A DNA stretch of 64,000 bases, taken from the NCBI GenBank assembly GCA_041395525.1, contig JAWLAH010000002.1, positions 255,665 to 319,664 of the forward strand, given 5' to 3'. The DNA is from CADEED01 sp020442965. GTDB lineage: Bacteria > Pseudomonadota > Gammaproteobacteria > Steroidobacterales > Steroidobacteraceae. Under the pieces are notes generated by a model. That model was not told the DNA's origin. It made no database searches and was given only the letters and a program-made list of their open reading frames with translations. The position numbers and the translations under genes are program-made. Shown here in pieces: positions 61,546 through 64,000 of this stretch; position 1 is the first letter of the stretch; each line of letters starts with the position of its first letter.

Positions 61546-62934
61546 GTGGCCGCCTCGAGCGCAGCTGAACTGGGTGTCGATCCGGTGGCCGAGATCAGTC
61601 GTCTGCTTGGCGACCAACGACCATTGCAGGGCGGCCAAGCCGCCATGTTCGGCGGCGTGCGCCGCCTGCGCATAGCTGTTGCTTTCAGCGGGGGTATCGA
61701 TTCAACGGCGCTGTTGGCGGCCTTGGCAGCGCAACGCGCGCTGTTGCGCTCTCTGCGCGCAGTGCACGTCAATCATCATCTGATGCCGCACGCGAACGAG
61801 TGGGCCGTACACTGCCAGCGCTTCGCGCGCACTTTGCGGGTGCCGATCGAACTGCTGGATGCGGCAGTGTCGACCGATGCTGCGCGATCCTTGGAAGAAC
61901 GGGCTCGTGAGGCGCGCTACCGACTGCTGGCCGGCGTGCTGCAGCGGGACGAGGTGCTGGTGATCGCGCAACACGCTGACGATCAGGCAGAGACCGTCTT
62001 GTTGCAGCTGCTGCGAGGCGCCGGCGTCGCGGGGCTCGCCGCGATGCCGGCGGTCGCGCGTCTGGGGACCAGCTATCTCGTTCGGCCGCTGCTGACCGTT
62101 CGCCGTGAGCAGATCGAGCGCTACGTCCGCACTCGCGGGTTCGCCTGGATCGACGATGAATCGAACACCGATCCCGAGCGTTCGCGTAATTTTCTGCGCC
62201 ACCGCGTGATGCCGGTGCTGAACGAACACTGGCCCGGCGCTGTGCGGACACTGAGCCGATCAGCCCGCCATTTGGCCGAGGCGCAGCAATTGCTCGGCGA
62301 GCGCGCTCGCGCCGACTGGGCGCTGGCCGCCGACGGTGCCGGTCTCGCCGTCGTGCGATTGCGTGCACTCAGTCCGGCGCGCCGCAAGAACCTGCTGCGT
62401 GCCTGGATCGTGGCCAGCGGCTATCGTGTGCCAGACAGTGCGCGCCTTGCGGAAATCGCCGGGCCTTTGTTGACTGCCCGGCAAGATTCGCAGCCAGAAG
62501 TTGCCTGGAGCGGGGCGCTTGTGCGGCGGGCTGCGGATCGGCTCGAGCTGCACCGCCCAGCTGAGCCGCTCGCAGGCGCGCGCGAGTTGACCTGGAACTG
62601 GGAGTTCGGCAGACCGCTGGCGCTGCCAGATCAGCGCGGGTCGCTGATCGTGCAGTCAGATCCGCTCGGGCCGCTCGATGCCGATCGCTTGCCGGCCACA
62701 TTGGTCGTTCGTCCGCGCCAAGGCGGTGAGATGATTCGGCCGGCACCGCGAGCGCGCCGCCGCGCCGTGAAGAATTTGCTGCAAGAGGCAGGCCTGACGT
62801 CGGCGCAACGCTTCGCGCTGCCGTTCCTGTGGCACGACGGCCAACTCGTGGCGGTCGGCGATCGTTGGAGCGACGCCTCCGTGCAGGCGTGGCGCGGCAC
62901 GCGTCGGCGCGCGCGCCTCATCTGGCAAGGTTGA
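61546..62934 (+). CDS. tilS: tRNA(Ile)-lysidine synthetase
   Basis: A 462-residue enzyme that adds lysine to C34 of the CAU-anticodon isoleucine tRNA. N-terminal PP-loop ATPase domain with VAFSGGIDSTALL (about residues 45-57), then VHVNHHLMPHANEW, AQHADDQAETVLLQLLRG and the lysidine motif IDDESNTDPERSRNFLRHRV; a TilS substrate-binding middle domain and a C-terminal domain with LVVRPRQGGEMIRP and VKNLLQEAGL. GTG 61546 follows the hairpin; a start further inside cannot be ruled out. Confidence 0.95.
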   Translation: MAASSAAELGVDPVAEISRLLGDQRPLQGGQAAMFGGVRRLRIAVAFSGGIDSTALLAALAAQRALLRSLRAVHVNHHLMPHANEWAVHCQRFARTLRVPIELLDAAVSTDAARSLEERAREARYRLLAGVLQRDEVLVIAQHADDQAETVLLQLLRGAGVAGLAAMPAVARLGTSYLVRPLLTVRREQIERYVRTRGFAWIDDESNTDPERSRNFLRHRVMPVLNEHWPGAVRTLSRSARHLAEAQQLLGERARADWALAADGAGLAVVRLRALSPARRKNLLRAWIVASGYRVPDSARLAEIAGPLLTARQDSQPEVAWSGALVRRAADRLELHRPAEPLAGARELTWNWEFGRPLALPDQRGSLIVQSDPLGPLDADRLPATLVVRPRQGGEMIRPAPRARRRAVKNLLQEAGLTSAQRFALPFLWHDGQLVAVGDRWSDASVQAWRGTRRRARLIWQG

Positions 62935-63088
62935 CTGCAGGGTAACTGGTGGTACCGCTGCCTACGCAAGATCACCGAGTCTGCTCGCCCGGCGCGCCTC
63001 GATTTGCTAACCTGTCTTCCCGTCGCGTCGCTGCGATCGAAAGAGCGCGCGGCCCCAACATCACCCATTTCGAGCGGCGGGCTTACAC

Positions 63089-64000
63089 ATGACACGTTTC
63101 GTATTCGTCACTGGTGGCGTCGTTTCCTCATTGGGCAAGGGTATCGCCGCGGCCTCGCTCGGGGCCATCCTCGAGGCCCGCGGGCTCAAAGTCTCGATGG
63201 TCAAGCTCGACCCGTATATCAACGTTGACCCGGGCACGATGAGTCCGTTCCAGCACGGTGAAGTATTCGTCACGGCCGACGGTACCGAGTCGGATCTGGA
63301 TCTTGGTCATTACGAGCGCTTCGTGCGCACCACGACGGGGCGCCACAGTAACTACACGACGGGTCGCATCTACGAGCGCGTGATCGCCAAGGAGCGTCGC
63401 GGCGATTACCTCGGCGCGACGGTGCAGGTGATCCCGCACATTACCGATGAGATCAAGCGCAGCATCAAGCTGGGTGCGGGCGATGCCGACGTCTGCATGG
63501 TCGAAATCGGCGGCACGGTCGGTGACATCGAATCGCTGCCGTTTCTCGAGGCGATCCGCCAGATGGGCGTCGAACTCGGGCGCAACAACTGCGTCTATCT
63601 GCATCTGACTTTGGTGCCGGTAGTCGGCGGCTCTGGCGAGATCAAGACCAAGCCCACGCAGCACTCGGTCAAGGAGTTGCGCGGCATCGGTATTCAACCG
63701 GACGTGCTGCTGTGCCGTTGCAAGAACCCGCTGCCGGAAGAACAACGCCGCAAGATCGCATTGTTCACCAATGTGGAAGACCGCGCGGTGATTTCAGGCG
63801 TTGACGCCGATGACATCTACAAGATTCCGATCCTGCTGCACGAAGCCGGCCTCGATGAGATCGTGGTCGACAAACTGCGCTTGGAGGTGCCGCCAGCGGA
63901 TCTGTCCGAATGGCGTCGGGTCGTCACCGCGAAGGCTAATCCGGACGGGCAAGTCGACATTGCGATGGTCGGCAAGTACGTGCAGATCAAGGACTCGTAC
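63089..64000 (+). CDS. pyrG: CTP synthase (partial, runs off the right edge)
   Basis: The first 304 codons of CTP synthase, which aminates UTP to CTP using glutamine. The amidoligase domain is complete and typical: MTRFVFVTGGVVSSLGKGIA with its P-loop, DPYINVDPGTMSPFQHGEVF, VQVIPHITDEIK, VEIGGTVGDIESLPF and GGSGEIKTKPTQHSV. After DIAMVGKYVQIKDSY, the start of the glutaminase domain, the sequence ends. The 154 bases upstream contain no gene and no clear promoter. tilS-pyrG is a common neighbour pair. Confidence 0.95.
   Translation, partial: MTRFVFVTGGVVSSLGKGIAAASLGAILEARGLKVSMVKLDPYINVDPGTMSPFQHGEVFVTADGTESDLDLGHYERFVRTTTGRHSNYTTGRIYERVIAKERRGDYLGATVQVIPHITDEIKRSIKLGAGDADVCMVEIGGTVGDIESLPFLEAIRQMGVELGRNNCVYLHLTLVPVVGGSGEIKTKPTQHSVKELRGIGIQPDVLLCRCKNPLPEEQRRKIALFTNVEDRAVISGVDADDIYKIPILLHEAGLDEIVVDKLRLEVPPADLSEWRRVVTAKANPDGQVDIAMVGKYVQIKDSY

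Noticed and set aside
1..64000. Mobile elements, prophage, CRISPR arrays, toxin-antitoxin pairs, integrase or attachment sites
   Set aside because: No transposase or integrase sequence, no direct-repeat arrays, and no composition break was seen; most of the window is core chromosome.

Overview
The window is a contiguous piece of a high-GC gammaproteobacterial chromosome. The right half has the classic order dapC-glnD-map / rpsB-tsf-pyrH-frr-uppS-cdsA-dxr-rseP-bamA-ompH(skp)-lpxD-fabZ-lpxA-lpxB-rnhB-dnaE-accA-tilS-pyrG. Together with high GC, frequent GTG/TTG starts and succinylase-type lysine genes (dapC, dapD, dapE), this suggests a non-enteric lineage such as Steroidobacterales, Nevskiales or Xanthomonadales; the lineage is inference. 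I see no insertion sequences, prophage, CRISPR array, rRNA or tRNA.

Left part (1-13.4 kb): an M28 peptidase, a class III nucleotide cyclase fused to an FHA domain, and GTP-type PEP carboxykinase. Then comes the most unusual block, 4.6-13.4 kb: three small secreted DUF11-like proteins followed by one 1,955-residue envelope protein that joins DUF11 and SdrD_B-like modules, an OmpA-type peptidoglycan-binding domain and a long C-terminal predicted beta-barrel. Three of the four share an N-terminal motif after the signal peptide. The block is preceded by a perfect TGTGA-N6-TCACA (CRP-type) site at -41.5 from a predicted start, which is class II activator geometry, and a cyclase gene lies about 2 kb away.

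Middle (13.4-27.3 kb): yoaA-type helicase, tsaB, the phosphate regulators phoB-phoR-phoU, dsbB, dapE, then a phosphate-starvation set: Porin_5-type porin and pstS-pstC-pstA-pstB. The porin and pstS each have a clear Pho box.

27.3-41.9 kb: dapD with a DUF3089 hydrolase, an RcnB-like secreted protein, a PPOX flavoprotein, rraA, a membrane-anchored medium-chain dehydrogenase, a small basic secreted protein, a CorB/HlyC-type CBS membrane protein, an aldehyde dehydrogenase, dapC, glnD and map, mostly on the minus strand.

41.9-64 kb: the translation, isoprenoid, outer-membrane, lipid A and replication run on the plus strand. RpsB carries an unusual Arg/Gly-rich tail of about 109 residues. The frr/uppS junction (about 45415-45690) contains at least seven reading-frame changes, yet by chance one frame stays open across both genes and mimics a fusion protein. 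pyrG runs off the right edge.
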